A stretch of 64,000 nt of DNA from assembly GCA_016703535.1 (NCBI GenBank), contig JADJBV010000001.1, positions 2,170,001-2,234,000 on the forward strand, written 5' to 3'. Origin of the DNA: Deltaproteobacteria bacterium (GTDB lineage Bacteria > Myxococcota > Kuafuiibacteriia > Kuafuiibacteriales > Kuafuiibacteriaceae). The position numbers and the translations under genes are program-made. A model generated the notes under the pieces. The model saw only the letters and a program-made list of their open reading frames with translations, had not been told where the DNA came from and made no database searches. Shown one piece after another: positions 16,971 through 24,375 of the stretch (positions are counted from its first letter, which is position 1; each line of letters opens with the position of its first letter).

Positions 16971-17046
16971 TCCCAGTCCGGCAAAGCCGGCCCACCCCTC
17001 TTACGGTCGCCCTGGGGCTCACTGCGCACCTGCGGCTTGCCTTGGG
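16971..17046. repeat. Single palindromic repeat unit between the TIR elements
   Basis: TCCCAGTCCGGCAAAGCCGG opens the unit with the CCGGC-AAA-GCCGG hairpin, and it ends CTGCGGCTTGCC. The second stem is decayed (GGTCGCCCTGGGGCTCAC). It follows TIR element copy 2 directly. Confidence 0.75.
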
Positions 17047-17047
17047 G

Positions 17048-17270
17048 GCCCGGCCTAGTTTGGGCTTGGTTCGGGGTGGGTGGTGGCGTCGTTGGAGCCC
17101 GGGCTTCTTGGGCTTCCTGGTTTTCGGGGTTCCTAGTCGGTTCAGCCGGCGGTGCCCCGGACACGACCTTGCAGGCCCGGGCAGGCGCGGCCACGAGTGG
17201 GATTGGAGACCGCTTGGGAAGGCAGGAACGTAGGAGCCTGAGGAATTGGGCCCCAAAAGCATCTATGCAG
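17048..17270. mobile_element. Diverged, inverted third copy of the TIR element
   Basis: Read on the plus strand, this stretch matches the reverse complement of copy 1 through GGCCTAGTTTGGGCTTGG, GTGGTGGCGTCGTTGGAGCC, GGTGCCCCGGACACGA, GGGATTGGAGACCGCTTGGG and GAGGAATTGGGCCCC. It has many substitutions, a 3-bp deletion and a 9-bp insertion, and has lost a clear terminal repeat on the 17.27-kb side. It is an old relative of the two intact copies. Nothing else is recognised between 16263 and 17287. Confidence 0.6.
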
Positions 17271-17287
17271 GGCTGCGGCTTTGGGGG

Positions 17288-19174
17288 TCAGAGGCCGAGG
17301 GCGGGGGTTGGGGGGACGGCGGGGAGTTGGGTCACGGCCACCCGGGCAAACACTGCGGTGGCCTCTTGGGCGTAGACCAGGCGCCAGGCTGGGTCTCGGC
17401 TCAGGGTCTTGGCGAGGCGACCGGCGTAGCCATCGTCCCAGGGCCAGGCGTTTTCTCCGACCGAAAGGAGCACGTAGTCGGCCTTGTTCCAGTCCCCGAG
17501 CCGGTAGATCACCGGCCGATCCGCCAGGTGAGGCAGGATCCGGTTTTGGACGGAGAGGCGAGCGTCCCGCCCCAAACCGCGCAGCAGCTGCACCGCTTGA
17601 TCGTGCGCCGCTCGGCGGGCGGGCGGGGCGAAGTAGACCAGGTCCCAGCGCCAGTAGTTGGAGGGCGATCGGTAGCCGACGCCGGTGGTCAGGAGGGCCG
17701 CGACCAAAACGAAGGTTGGCAACACCCAGCGGGCCCGGGAAGACAGCGCCGGATCGAGGTGGCCCAGGCCGAGCTCGACCCAACTTCGGGCCCGCTCCCA
17801 ACCGAGGGCCGCCGCCCAACCAGCGTACAGGGCCAGCGGCGCGCCGTAGTGATAGCCCATCTCCCACATGGTGGCTTTCGACGACAGGAAACGTTCGGCG
17901 AAGAGCGGCAAGGCGGCGATCCCGACCTCGGGTGCCAGGATCAACAGGCCCCCGACGCCCGAAAACAACACGGCGTGGGACAGCAACTTCTCCTCGGGCA
18001 CGAACACGGCGCCCATCGCCTTCAAGGGATGAGTGAAGATGCCCAGGGCCGCCTGGAACACCGTCGGCCCGAAGTCTCCGAAGGTCTCGTGAGGTTCAGG
18101 TTTGTTGGGGGCGCTGGCGATCAAGGCCGGCATGAAGACCCGGTTGACCAACACGAACCACACCAAACCGAGCCCGATCCAAACGGCGCCGTACTTGAGG
18201 TGGCGCGGGTCTTTTCGCTTCACCCCGCGCCAAACGGCGAGGAGCCCGAGGGCCACCACATAGGCGCCGAGGGACTCCTTGAAGAGCATGAACAAGCCGA
18301 GGAGTAAGGTGGCCCACCCGAGCCGTTCGGTCTCGAAGGCCAAGATCCCGAAGGCCAAAAAGCCGAGGCCCACCGTGAGCTCGTGGCTGTCGAAGTAAGC
18401 CGCCGACTGCATCCCAAAGGAGAGCCCGGTGACCAGCGAAAGGAGCGCCGCTTGGCCCCACGACACCCCTCGATGTCGCGCGATGCCGTAGATGGCGGGG
18501 GCGGCGGCGCCGACGTTGATGGCTTGGATCAACAACACCGTGCTGGAGGAGGCCCAGGCCCACATGATCGGCGCGTAGAGGTAGATGCCGATCATGAAGT
18601 GATCGCCCAAGAAGTCGACGTCGCCGAGGACGGTGGAGGTCGAACTCAAGAAGCGCGAGGCCCGGTAGAAGTTGTGGACCATACAGCCGTGATCCCAGCT
18701 GCCGGAGCCGTAGGATTGATCTCGGTGGATCGCGAAGGTGGCGTGGATGGCCGTAACGGCCGCCCACAACATCAGCCCCAACCCTTTGGGCGCGGCGCGC
18801 TCGACGAGGACGAGAGGCTGAAGTCCGATCAACAGTCCCACCAACACCGCGACCGCCAAGATCAAGAGGTGTTGGCCCACGACCACCCCGAGGGGGCCTG
18901 CAAACGCGAGGATGGTCAGCAACACCAACAGGGCGACGAACCGGGCGCTGCGCAGGCCCGAGTGACGGACCAGCGCCAGGATCGCCACCAACAGCAAGGC
19001 ACCGAGGACCGGCCAGGCCCAGCTCGGGCGGGTCAAGGCGTCGAGGCCCGCGACGTGGCCGACGCCGGTCAAAGCGGAGCGGCGCGGCAACACCCGGACC
19101 GCCCACTCGCCCAGGGCCAAGATCAGCCCCAGGGCCACGACGCCCAAGACGCCAGCCTCGAGACGGGCCCGCAC
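17288..19174 (-). CDS. DUF2079 polytopic membrane protein
   Basis: 628 residues starting with GTG at 19174. It has about twelve hydrophobic segments and a long loop with the DUF2079 core: FAIHRDQSYGSGSWDHGCMVHNFYRASRF (quoted in part: GSGSWDHGCMVHNFYRASR), GDHFMIGIYLYAPIMW and AYFDSHELTVGLGFLAFG. DUF2079 proteins resemble GT-C type membrane glycosyltransferases, but no activity is established here. The C-terminal third is soluble-like (VIYRLGDWNKADYVLLSVGE). It is flanked by the repeat region downstream and a small helical-repeat gene upstream on the same strand. Confidence 0.85.
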   Translation of the reverse strand: MRARLEAGVLGVVALGLILALGEWAVRVLPRRSALTGVGHVAGLDALTRPSWAWPVLGALLLVAILALVRHSGLRSARFVALLVLLTILAFAGPLGVVVGQHLLILAVAVLVGLLIGLQPLVLVERAAPKGLGLMLWAAVTAIHATFAIHRDQSYGSGSWDHGCMVHNFYRASRFLSSTSTVLGDVDFLGDHFMIGIYLYAPIMWAWASSSTVLLIQAINVGAAAPAIYGIARHRGVSWGQAALLSLVTGLSFGMQSAAYFDSHELTVGLGFLAFGILAFETERLGWATLLLGLFMLFKESLGAYVVALGLLAVWRGVKRKDPRHLKYGAVWIGLGLVWFVLVNRVFMPALIASAPNKPEPHETFGDFGPTVFQAALGIFTHPLKAMGAVFVPEEKLLSHAVLFSGVGGLLILAPEVGIAALPLFAERFLSSKATMWEMGYHYGAPLALYAGWAAALGWERARSWVELGLGHLDPALSSRARWVLPTFVLVAALLTTGVGYRSPSNYWRWDLVYFAPPARRAAHDQAVQLLRGLGRDARLSVQNRILPHLADRPVIYRLGDWNKADYVLLSVGENAWPWDDGYAGRLAKTLSRDPAWRLVYAQEATAVFARVAVTQLPAVPPTPALGL

Positions 19175-19223
19175 GGGTCCTGGTTAGCACCAACCACGGG
19201 TGGCTGCACGGACCTTCGTCGGA

Positions 19224-19628
19224 TCAGCCGGATCGCCGAGGTTTGCCGTGCAAGAAGTGTTCGGCCCGCTCGCGGGGGATCGGCGCATCCTGGGCGTCGG
19301 CCAAGAGCTGAGCGGCGGCCTGGCGGATCGGCGCGGACTCGGACTCGGCGGCGACCCGCACCAGCCCTGCGTGCGCCCGGGTTCGCAGCTCCAGGATCGG
19401 GTGTTGGTGAAGGAGCGCCAACATCCACCGGGCCCGGGTGGGCTCCACCTCGGTGAGGAGCCAGCCGGTCAAGAACTCGACCGCGCCGTTGGGATCGCTG
19501 AGCACCGTCCGGAGCATCGCCTGTCGCACCGGATCGGGATCGACGAGCCCCTCGAGGGCCGGAGCCGCATCGGGATGGAGTCGTCGAGCATCAAAGGACT
19601 GGAGCCCGAAGTTCAGGGGGAAAAACAT
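19224..19628 (-). CDS. Small helical-repeat (HEAT-like) protein
   Basis: About 134 residues from the ATG at 19628; a longer frame exists but its extra 53 residues run into the promoter region of the divergent gene. The sequence is mostly helical and Ala/Leu-rich with short repeats (DPVRQAMLRTVLSDP, RTRAHAGLVRVAAESESA, PIRQAAAQLLADAQDA) that resemble HEAT repeats, usually protein-binding surfaces. There is no signal peptide. No function can be assigned. Coding status is likely but not certain. Confidence 0.55.
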   Translation of the reverse strand: MFFPLNFGLQSFDARRLHPDAAPALEGLVDPDPVRQAMLRTVLSDPNGAVEFLTGWLLTEVEPTRARWMLALLHQHPILELRTRAHAGLVRVAAESESAPIRQAAAQLLADAQDAPIPRERAEHFLHGKPRRSG

Positions 19629-19699
19629 GCTCAAGGAAAGAGCAGGCCCCGTGCCAGCTTCTCTGCGGCCGCTGCGCCGCCAGATTTCAGGACCAAGAT

Positions 19700-19758
19700 G
19701 TCCGGTTTTGTCCGGTGTCCGTCCGGCGTCCGTCCGGGTGAATGGATTTGCTTCACCC
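19700..19758. promoter_or_regulatory. GTCCGG direct-repeat array and dyad upstream of the selenoprotein candidate
   Basis: GTCCGG occurs at 19700, 19710, 19721 and 19732, so at 10, 11 and 11 bp steps, close to one helical turn. It is followed by the dyad GGGTGAA-N9-TTCACCC (19736-19758). The array lies between two divergent genes, 36-94 bp upstream of the ATG at 19794. The geometry suggests cooperative protein binding on one DNA face; the binder is unknown. Confidence 0.45.
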
Positions 19759-19793
19759 TTCCCAAAAGCGACGGGAGCGGCCACCATCGACCC

Positions 19794-20444
19794 ATGCGAC
19801 GCCTGGTGGCCCTGCTCCCGCTCCTCACTTGGGCTTGTGGTGGAACGCCGCCGATCCTCGTGCCTTCGCCCGGCACCACCCCCGGGGGCTGCAGTTATCC
19901 AGAAGGCGCGGTGGAACCGATGACCGAAGGCGAACCGCTGGCGCCGTACAGCTGGCCCTTGGCCTACGACAACGCCCGGACGCCCCGGTCCCTGAGCCTA
20001 CTCGAGGCCCACTGCGACGAAGACGCCGACTACGACTGGTCACCTTTCGATCGGCTGTTTTTCGTGTCCCTGCCCGCGTGGTGACCCGCCTGCATCACGC
20101 ACGCCGGTACGGTGGCGCAGATTGAGGCCGACATCGCAGCCGACGGGGTCCAGTTGATCTGGGTCCTGGAGGCCGACTCTTCCACAAACCCCGGCACCGC
20201 CGAGTCCTGCCGACGTTTTGTGGACAGCCGGGGCAGCCGCTCGGGTCTGTGTGTCGGTGACGGCCAAACGATGCCCGTCCCTCAGACCTTCGACCGCTCG
20301 CCCTTCGCAGAAGGCCGGGGCTTCGACATCTTGGTGCGCCGATCCGACATGCGGATCCTCTACGTCACGACCCACGGCACGCCCGGCGGGAACGACAACC
20401 TCCGGGCCGCCGAACTCCTCGAGGACATCCGCCGCTACCGCTGA
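19794..20444 (+). CDS. Candidate selenocysteine-containing thioredoxin-like lipoprotein (in-frame TGA at 20082-20084)
   Basis: Read through a single in-frame TGA, the gene encodes 216 residues. MRRLVALLPLLTWAC is a lipoprotein signal with acylated C15. After a Pro-rich linker the sequence enters a thioredoxin fold: DRLFFVSLPAW, then TGA as residue 97, then PAC (C100), THAGTVAQIEADIAADGVQLIWVLEAD. The family motif at this point is WCxxC, so the TGA sits exactly on the nucleophilic Cys, giving UPAC. The frame on both sides is the same; no indel is needed. A hairpin with a G-containing loop lies 23 nt after the TGA. Known biology: UxxC thioredoxin-like selenoproteins exist in deltaproteobacteria. 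The alternative is a TGC-to-TGA nonsense mutation in a pseudogene. The role would be thiol redox work at the cell envelope. Confidence 0.72.
20098..20117 (+). promoter_or_regulatory. Possible bacterial SECIS hairpin
   Basis: The sequence starting 14 nt after the TGA can pair as a bulged seven-base-pair stem closing on a GTA loop: C-G, G-C, C-G, A-T, then C-G, C-G, G-C, with small bulges. The loop G lies 23 nt after the TGA, within the spacing known for bacterial SECIS elements. It was folded by hand only and no free energy was computed. Confidence 0.35.
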
Positions 20445-20476
20445 GTGGAGAACGAGTCGACGGCCCCATGGACCGC

Positions 20477-20496
20477 GGACCCTTCCGGGAAGGTCC
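20477..20496. terminator. Inverted repeat between convergent genes
   Basis: GGACCCTTCC followed directly by GGGAAGGTCC pairs over five plus four bases with one mismatch. It lies 32 bp past the selenoprotein candidate stop and 6 bp from the stop of the convergent pseudokinase gene. There is no T-run on either strand, so it may only slow polymerase or act with Rho. Confidence 0.35.
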
Positions 20497-20501
20497 TTCG
20501 A

Positions 20502-23123
20502 TCAGCTACCGATCAACTTCTTGACCCGGGCCGCGTCGGGCGCGTCGGGGGCAAGCTCCAGAAAGCGGAGGTAGTGGGCTCGGGCTTTACGAGGCCGGCG
20601 ATCCTTTTGGTAGAGGTTGCCGAGGCCCAGGTGGCAGTCGGCCTGCCCCGGATCCGCGGCCAAGCAGCTGCGGTAGGCTTCGGTCGCTCGATCCAACTTG
20701 CCGGACTCTACGAAGCGGCTCGCCGACTCCATGGCCGAGACGGCGGCGGTTCGATCCTTCGGCCCGGCGGGGCGCCCCTCGAGCAGCGCGTTTTCGGGCT
20801 CATCCTCGACGAAGACCTGGACATCATCGGGCACGACCAGGGTTGGGCGCTTGCGCTTGTGGGGCGCGGGCATCCGCACCTCGACGTCGGCCGCGGTCGG
20901 TACGAAGCGCTCTTCGCTCATGCCCGAGGCGTCGTCGACCCGGATCGCCGAAAAGGCCGTGGTGGCCCGAGCGATCGCTGGCACTCGGCCCACCGGCTCC
21001 CCATTCAGGTACGCGGCGCTGCCGGCGGGTTCAGTGATCCGAACGGTGCGGACCCCGGCCCGCCGATCGAAGCGGAGCCGGACCGAAGGTTCACCGCCCA
21101 GGCTGGGGCACAACACCAACCGCGCCCCTTCCATCCCGGAGCCGTCCTTGGGCCGCACCACCGCCGCCCCAGGCACCACGACCTTGGCGCCGGGGCCGAG
21201 GGCGACGTCGACGCCTTCGAAGGGCGTGCCGTCGACGGCGGTCAAGGAAAGCTCACACTCGGGCTGATCGATTCGGGAGAGGCGGGCCTTGATCCCACCT
21301 CGCTCCGGAAGATCGATGCGGATCGGCTCGTGACCGCTCAACACCAAATACACGCCCGACCGGCCCCCCGCGGGGACCTGAAAGCGCAGCGGCGTTTTGC
21401 CCAGGATTCGGCCGTCGGCCTCGGCGACCACCGTGGCCGCAGGCGGCTCCGACTCCAGTAAAAACTCGTTCGCCGCCGGGGCCACCAGCAGATCGTTTTC
21501 GCCCCGGTTTTGGTCGCCACTTCGGGCGATCAAGGCGAAGACCCCGAAGATCACCAACACCGCCAGGACCGCGGCCACGACCTTTTTGGTGTCGAAGCCG
21601 CTGATCGCCGCGGCGATCTCGGCTTCGATCTCACCCGAGTCGACCGGGCGATAAACCGGGGCCGGCGGCGGCGGCTCGTCCCAAACGGTGTCGTCCCGCT
21701 TGATGCCGGCGATGGCGTTTTTGGGCTCGGGCAAGACCGGCAGTTCGCCCGCCAAACCGGGGAAGCTCTCCCGGGCCCGGGTGTGGGTGCCCCGAGGGCT
21801 GACCACTTCACTCCACGGACTTTCGCCGGGGGGCAGGACGGTCTGGCTCCAAGACGCGGCCAAGGCCTCGATGGCCGCCTGGTCGGGGCTCCGTGGGGCC
21901 GGCGCGGTGGGATCGGTGACCAGCTCGGGGATCGGCAACACCGAACGAGCCTCTTCCCGCACCGTGGTCGGCGGCCGGCTGTCGAGGGGTGTGGTGGGGC
22001 TCGAGATCGGCATGGGCGCCGTGACCGCCATCGGCGTCGACTCTCGAGTGACCGCGTCGGGATCGGCGCTGGGGGCGGCGGCCCGTTCCAGCGTGGAGTT
22101 GGAGAGGGCCTCGAGGGCCCGGGCCCGGGCCGAGTCGAAGTCGATCAGCGCGTTGAAGGCCAGCTGCCCCGAGACCGGCGCATCCGGCCAAGCCGGGGCG
22201 TGTCCATTGCTGCCGTTTTTGGGCGGGGCCGGCTGGATCAACGGGGGATCGGAGCTTTCGGTGGGGGCCTCCCAGTTGGAGGCACCGGCCTGGGTCGTCT
22301 CTTCGGATTCGTATTGGGTGTCGGCCAACTTCCGCAGCCGATCTTCGGCTTCTTGGGCCGTGCCGATCCGCACCGTCGGATCGGGATCGGTCAGCGCCAA
22401 CAGCCCGGCCTCGACCGAAGCCGGCGCGCCGATCCGTTTGGCGAGGCGCAGCAGGAGTTGACCAAGCCGCCAGACGTCCCCGGCGGGCGTGGCGACCCGA
22501 TCACCCTCCTCTTCCGGGGCAAAACAGAGCTTCGGGAGATCCTGGGCCAACCAGCCCCCGTCGATCCCGAGGGGCACGCCGAGGACCGCCACCTCTCCCC
22601 GGTCATCCAAGTGGACGATCTGCTCGGACAGCCGGGCGTCACAGCGCTGCTTTTGGTGTCGACCGATCAGGCGGGCCGCCACCCCGGCGCCGGCGCGCAG
22701 CACCTCGGCGACCTGAAGTTGTCCGCGCTCCGCCCGTTCGGCCAAGGTCGGGGCGTCCGAATAAGGGAGCGCCCAAAACAAGAAGCGCTCGCCCCGCTCT
22801 CCATCGGCCCCGCCGTGGGCGTGGACCACGACGTCGGCGCCCATCACCAGCTCGGCGGTCCGCTGCGCGATCTGACGCTCGAGGCGCTGGCGTTCCCCCC
22901 GCTCGACCTCGTCCGTGGGCGCCCGAAAGCGGGCCAGCTGCAGCAACCGCCGCTCGCCGTCCGCGTCCCGAGCCTCCACCAGGGTCGAACCCGGCACCCG
23001 GCTCCGTTCACGGACGACATAAAAAGGCCCCACCCGAGCCGGCAGCCCGACCCCGACCGAAGCTGTGCCTTGTGTCTCCAGTGTGTCCCCCGTGCGGTCC
23101 GCGTCCGACCTCGCAAGTTGCAT
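20502..23123 (-). CDS. Membrane pseudokinase with PEGA-like and TPR regions
   Basis: 873 residues, start at ATG 23123 with AGGAG 6 nt upstream. Residues about 33-290 align in layout with bacterial Ser/Thr kinases, but the catalytic loop reads RCDARLSEQ instead of HRDxKxxN and the DFG motif is replaced by LGVPLG, so catalysis is unlikely. A Pro/Ala/Thr-rich linker leads to one membrane helix (about 510-530, VVAAVLAVLVIFGVFALIA). Outside lie PEGA-like repeats (PPAATVVAEADGRILGKTPL, PAGSAAYLNGEPVGRVPAI) and C-terminal TPRs (about 785-870). It probably scaffolds or senses at the envelope. It converges with the selenoprotein candidate. Confidence 0.88.
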   Translation of the reverse strand: MQLARSDADRTGDTLETQGTASVGVGLPARVGPFYVVRERSRVPGSTLVEARDADGERRLLQLARFRAPTDEVERGERQRLERQIAQRTAELVMGADVVVHAHGGADGERGERFLFWALPYSDAPTLAERAERGQLQVAEVLRAGAGVAARLIGRHQKQRCDARLSEQIVHLDDRGEVAVLGVPLGIDGGWLAQDLPKLCFAPEEEGDRVATPAGDVWRLGQLLLRLAKRIGAPASVEAGLLALTDPDPTVRIGTAQEAEDRLRKLADTQYESEETTQAGASNWEAPTESSDPPLIQPAPPKNGSNGHAPAWPDAPVSGQLAFNALIDFDSARARALEALSNSTLERAAAPSADPDAVTRESTPMAVTAPMPISSPTTPLDSRPPTTVREEARSVLPIPELVTDPTAPAPRSPDQAAIEALAASWSQTVLPPGESPWSEVVSPRGTHTRARESFPGLAGELPVLPEPKNAIAGIKRDDTVWDEPPPPAPVYRPVDSGEIEAEIAAAISGFDTKKVVAAVLAVLVIFGVFALIARSGDQNRGENDLLVAPAANEFLLESEPPAATVVAEADGRILGKTPLRFQVPAGGRSGVYLVLSGHEPIRIDLPERGGIKARLSRIDQPECELSLTAVDGTPFEGVDVALGPGAKVVVPGAAVVRPKDGSGMEGARLVLCPSLGGEPSVRLRFDRRAGVRTVRITEPAGSAAYLNGEPVGRVPAIARATTAFSAIRVDDASGMSEERFVPTAADVEVRMPAPHKRKRPTLVVPDDVQVFVEDEPENALLEGRPAGPKDRTAAVSAMESASRFVESGKLDRATEAYRSCLAADPGQADCHLGLGNLYQKDRRPRKARAHYLRFLELAPDAPDAARVKKLIGS

Positions 23124-23230
23124 CGAGCGCTCCTCGAACGACCATCCGTAACTGGCCCGACCGTCCCCCAGATCTGAACCACTTCTCCCTACCTTTTGGG
23201 GTCATGGGGCCTTGCCCATCCCGGGCCCGA

Positions 23231-23377
23231 GATCGTGATCGTGAACGTGGCCGTGGCCGTGGCCGAACCAACGGGGTGTTCCTCGCTCGCCCCATCCAGC
23301 ACCGGTCCCAGGGCTCGACCCTAAGCTCCGCCGTTTGGGGACCGGCCACGGCCACGGCCACGTTCACGATCACGATC
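23231..23377. repeat. Perfect 35-bp inverted repeat with 77-bp spacer
   Basis: The left arm 23231-23265 starts GATCGTGATCGTGAACGTGG and ends in GGCCG. The right arm 23343-23377 is its exact reverse complement and ends CACGATCACGATC. The arms are built of GTGATC and GTGGCC hexamers. Between them is unremarkable sequence. The structure lies between the pseudokinase start and the 80-bp repeat array. It could extrude as a cruciform or mark the ends of a small element; no flanking target duplication is visible. Confidence 0.9.
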
Positions 23378-23402
23378 ATGACCACGGGCGGGGGGGCTTT
23401 TT

Positions 23403-23869
23403 CCCCGCAAGCCGAAGGCGCGCAGCGAGCCCCGGCTCGCGGAGAGGGGTGGATGGGCTTTGCCCATCCGGGACCCCAAGGCCCCCGCAAGCCGAAGGCG
23501 CGCAGCGAGCCCCGGCTCGCGGAGAGGGGTGGATGGGCTTTGCCCATCCGGGACCCCAAGGCCCCCGCAAGCCGAAGGCGCGCAGCGAGCCCCGGCTCGC
23601 GGAGAGGGGTGGATGGGCTTTGCCCATCCGGGACCCCAAGGCGCGCAGCGAGCCCCGGCTCGCGGAGAGGGGTGGATGGGCTTTGCCCATCCGGGACCCC
23701 AAGGCCCCCGCAAGCCGAAGGCGCGCAGCGAGCCCCGGCTCGCGGAGAGGGGTGGATGGGCTTTGCCCATCCGGGACCCCAAGGCCCCCGCAAGCCGAAG
23801 GCGCGCAGCGAGCCCCGGCTCGCGGAGAGGGGTGGATGGGCTTTGCCCATCCGGGACCCCAAGGCCCCC
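23403..23869. repeat. Six-copy tandem array of the palindromic repeat
   Basis: Five units of 80 bp and one of 63 bp (the fourth, lacking 17 bp at its start) run head to tail with almost no differences. Each unit holds, in minus orientation relative to the rlmN copies, GCAAGCCGAAGGCGCGC, the palindrome GCGAGCC-GG-GGCTCGC and the hairpin GGATGGGC-TTT-GCCCATCC. The array ends 12 bp before the nuo promoter-like boxes. There are no variable spacers, so it is not a CRISPR array. Confidence 0.95.
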
Positions 23870-23880
23870 AAAGGCTGCCA

Positions 23881-23909
23881 TTGACTCGAGTCGACCCCCA
23901 CACTACCGA
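23881..23909 (+). promoter_or_regulatory. Candidate promoter of the second nuo operon
   Basis: TTGACT (23881-23886) and TACCGA (23904-23909) are spaced by exactly 17 bp, and the ATG of nuoA follows 13 bp after the -10 box. The -10 match is weak, but the geometry repeats that at 30821-30849 and 57395-57423. Confidence 0.4.
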
Positions 23910-23922
23910 CCCGGTCAGCACC

Positions 23923-24375
23923 ATGCCCTTCGATTTCGCCCAAGTGCTCATCTTCATGTTGGTGGCCATCGGCTTCGTGCTCGTCGCCCTGACCCTGTCC
24001 CGTCTGGTCGCGCCCCGCGTCCTGAACGCCGACAAAGGCGAGATCTACGAGTGCGGCGAACGGCCGATCGGCGACGCCTGGTTCAACTTCAACCCTCGCT
24101 TCTACATCATCGCCTTGGTCTTCGTGGTCTTCGACGTGGAGGTGGCCCTGACCTTCCCGATCGCGGTGGTCTTCAAGGCCTGGAAAGAGCAAGGCGCCGG
24201 GCTGATCGCCCTGGCTGAGCTCCTGGTCTTCCTGGTGATCCTGGCCGCTGGCCTGGCCTACGTCTGGAAGAAGCGCGATCTCGAGTGGATCAAGACCGTG
24301 ACCGGTGGCCCCTGGGCGGCCGCCAATCAGAGCCAAAAAGGGCCCGCGCGCCGCGCGGCCTGGGAGCCTCGATGA
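23923..24375 (+). CDS. nuoA: NADH-quinone oxidoreductase subunit A (second copy)
   Basis: 150 residues, start ATG 23923. Three membrane helices and the family loop NADKGEIYECGERPIGDAW are followed by FYIIALVFVVFDVEVALTFP. The C-terminal tail is about 25 residues longer than usual (TGGPWAAANQSQKGPARRA). It is the first gene of a plus-strand nuoABCDHI operon and its stop overlaps the nuoB start (ATGA). A longer open frame upstream runs through the repeat array and is not coding. Confidence 0.95.
   Translation: MPFDFAQVLIFMLVAIGFVLVALTLSRLVAPRVLNADKGEIYECGERPIGDAWFNFNPRFYIIALVFVVFDVEVALTFPIAVVFKAWKEQGAGLIALAELLVFLVILAAGLAYVWKKRDLEWIKTVTGGPWAAANQSQKGPARRAAWEPR

Noticed and set aside
19794..20444. 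Two separate short genes (19794-20084 and 20112-20444), or a frameshift
   Set aside because: Both parts are in one frame and the TGA falls on the active-site Cys position, so readthrough as selenocysteine explains the data with no indel. A nonsense mutation remains possible and is stated in the finding.
23403..23869. CRISPR array
   Set aside because: The units are contiguous 80-bp repeats without variable spacers and there are no cas genes nearby.
23335..23922. Upstream extension of the second nuoA through the repeat array
   Set aside because: The extension translates only the repeat (Arg/Pro/Gly-rich) and the ATG at 23923 matches the NuoA family N-terminus.
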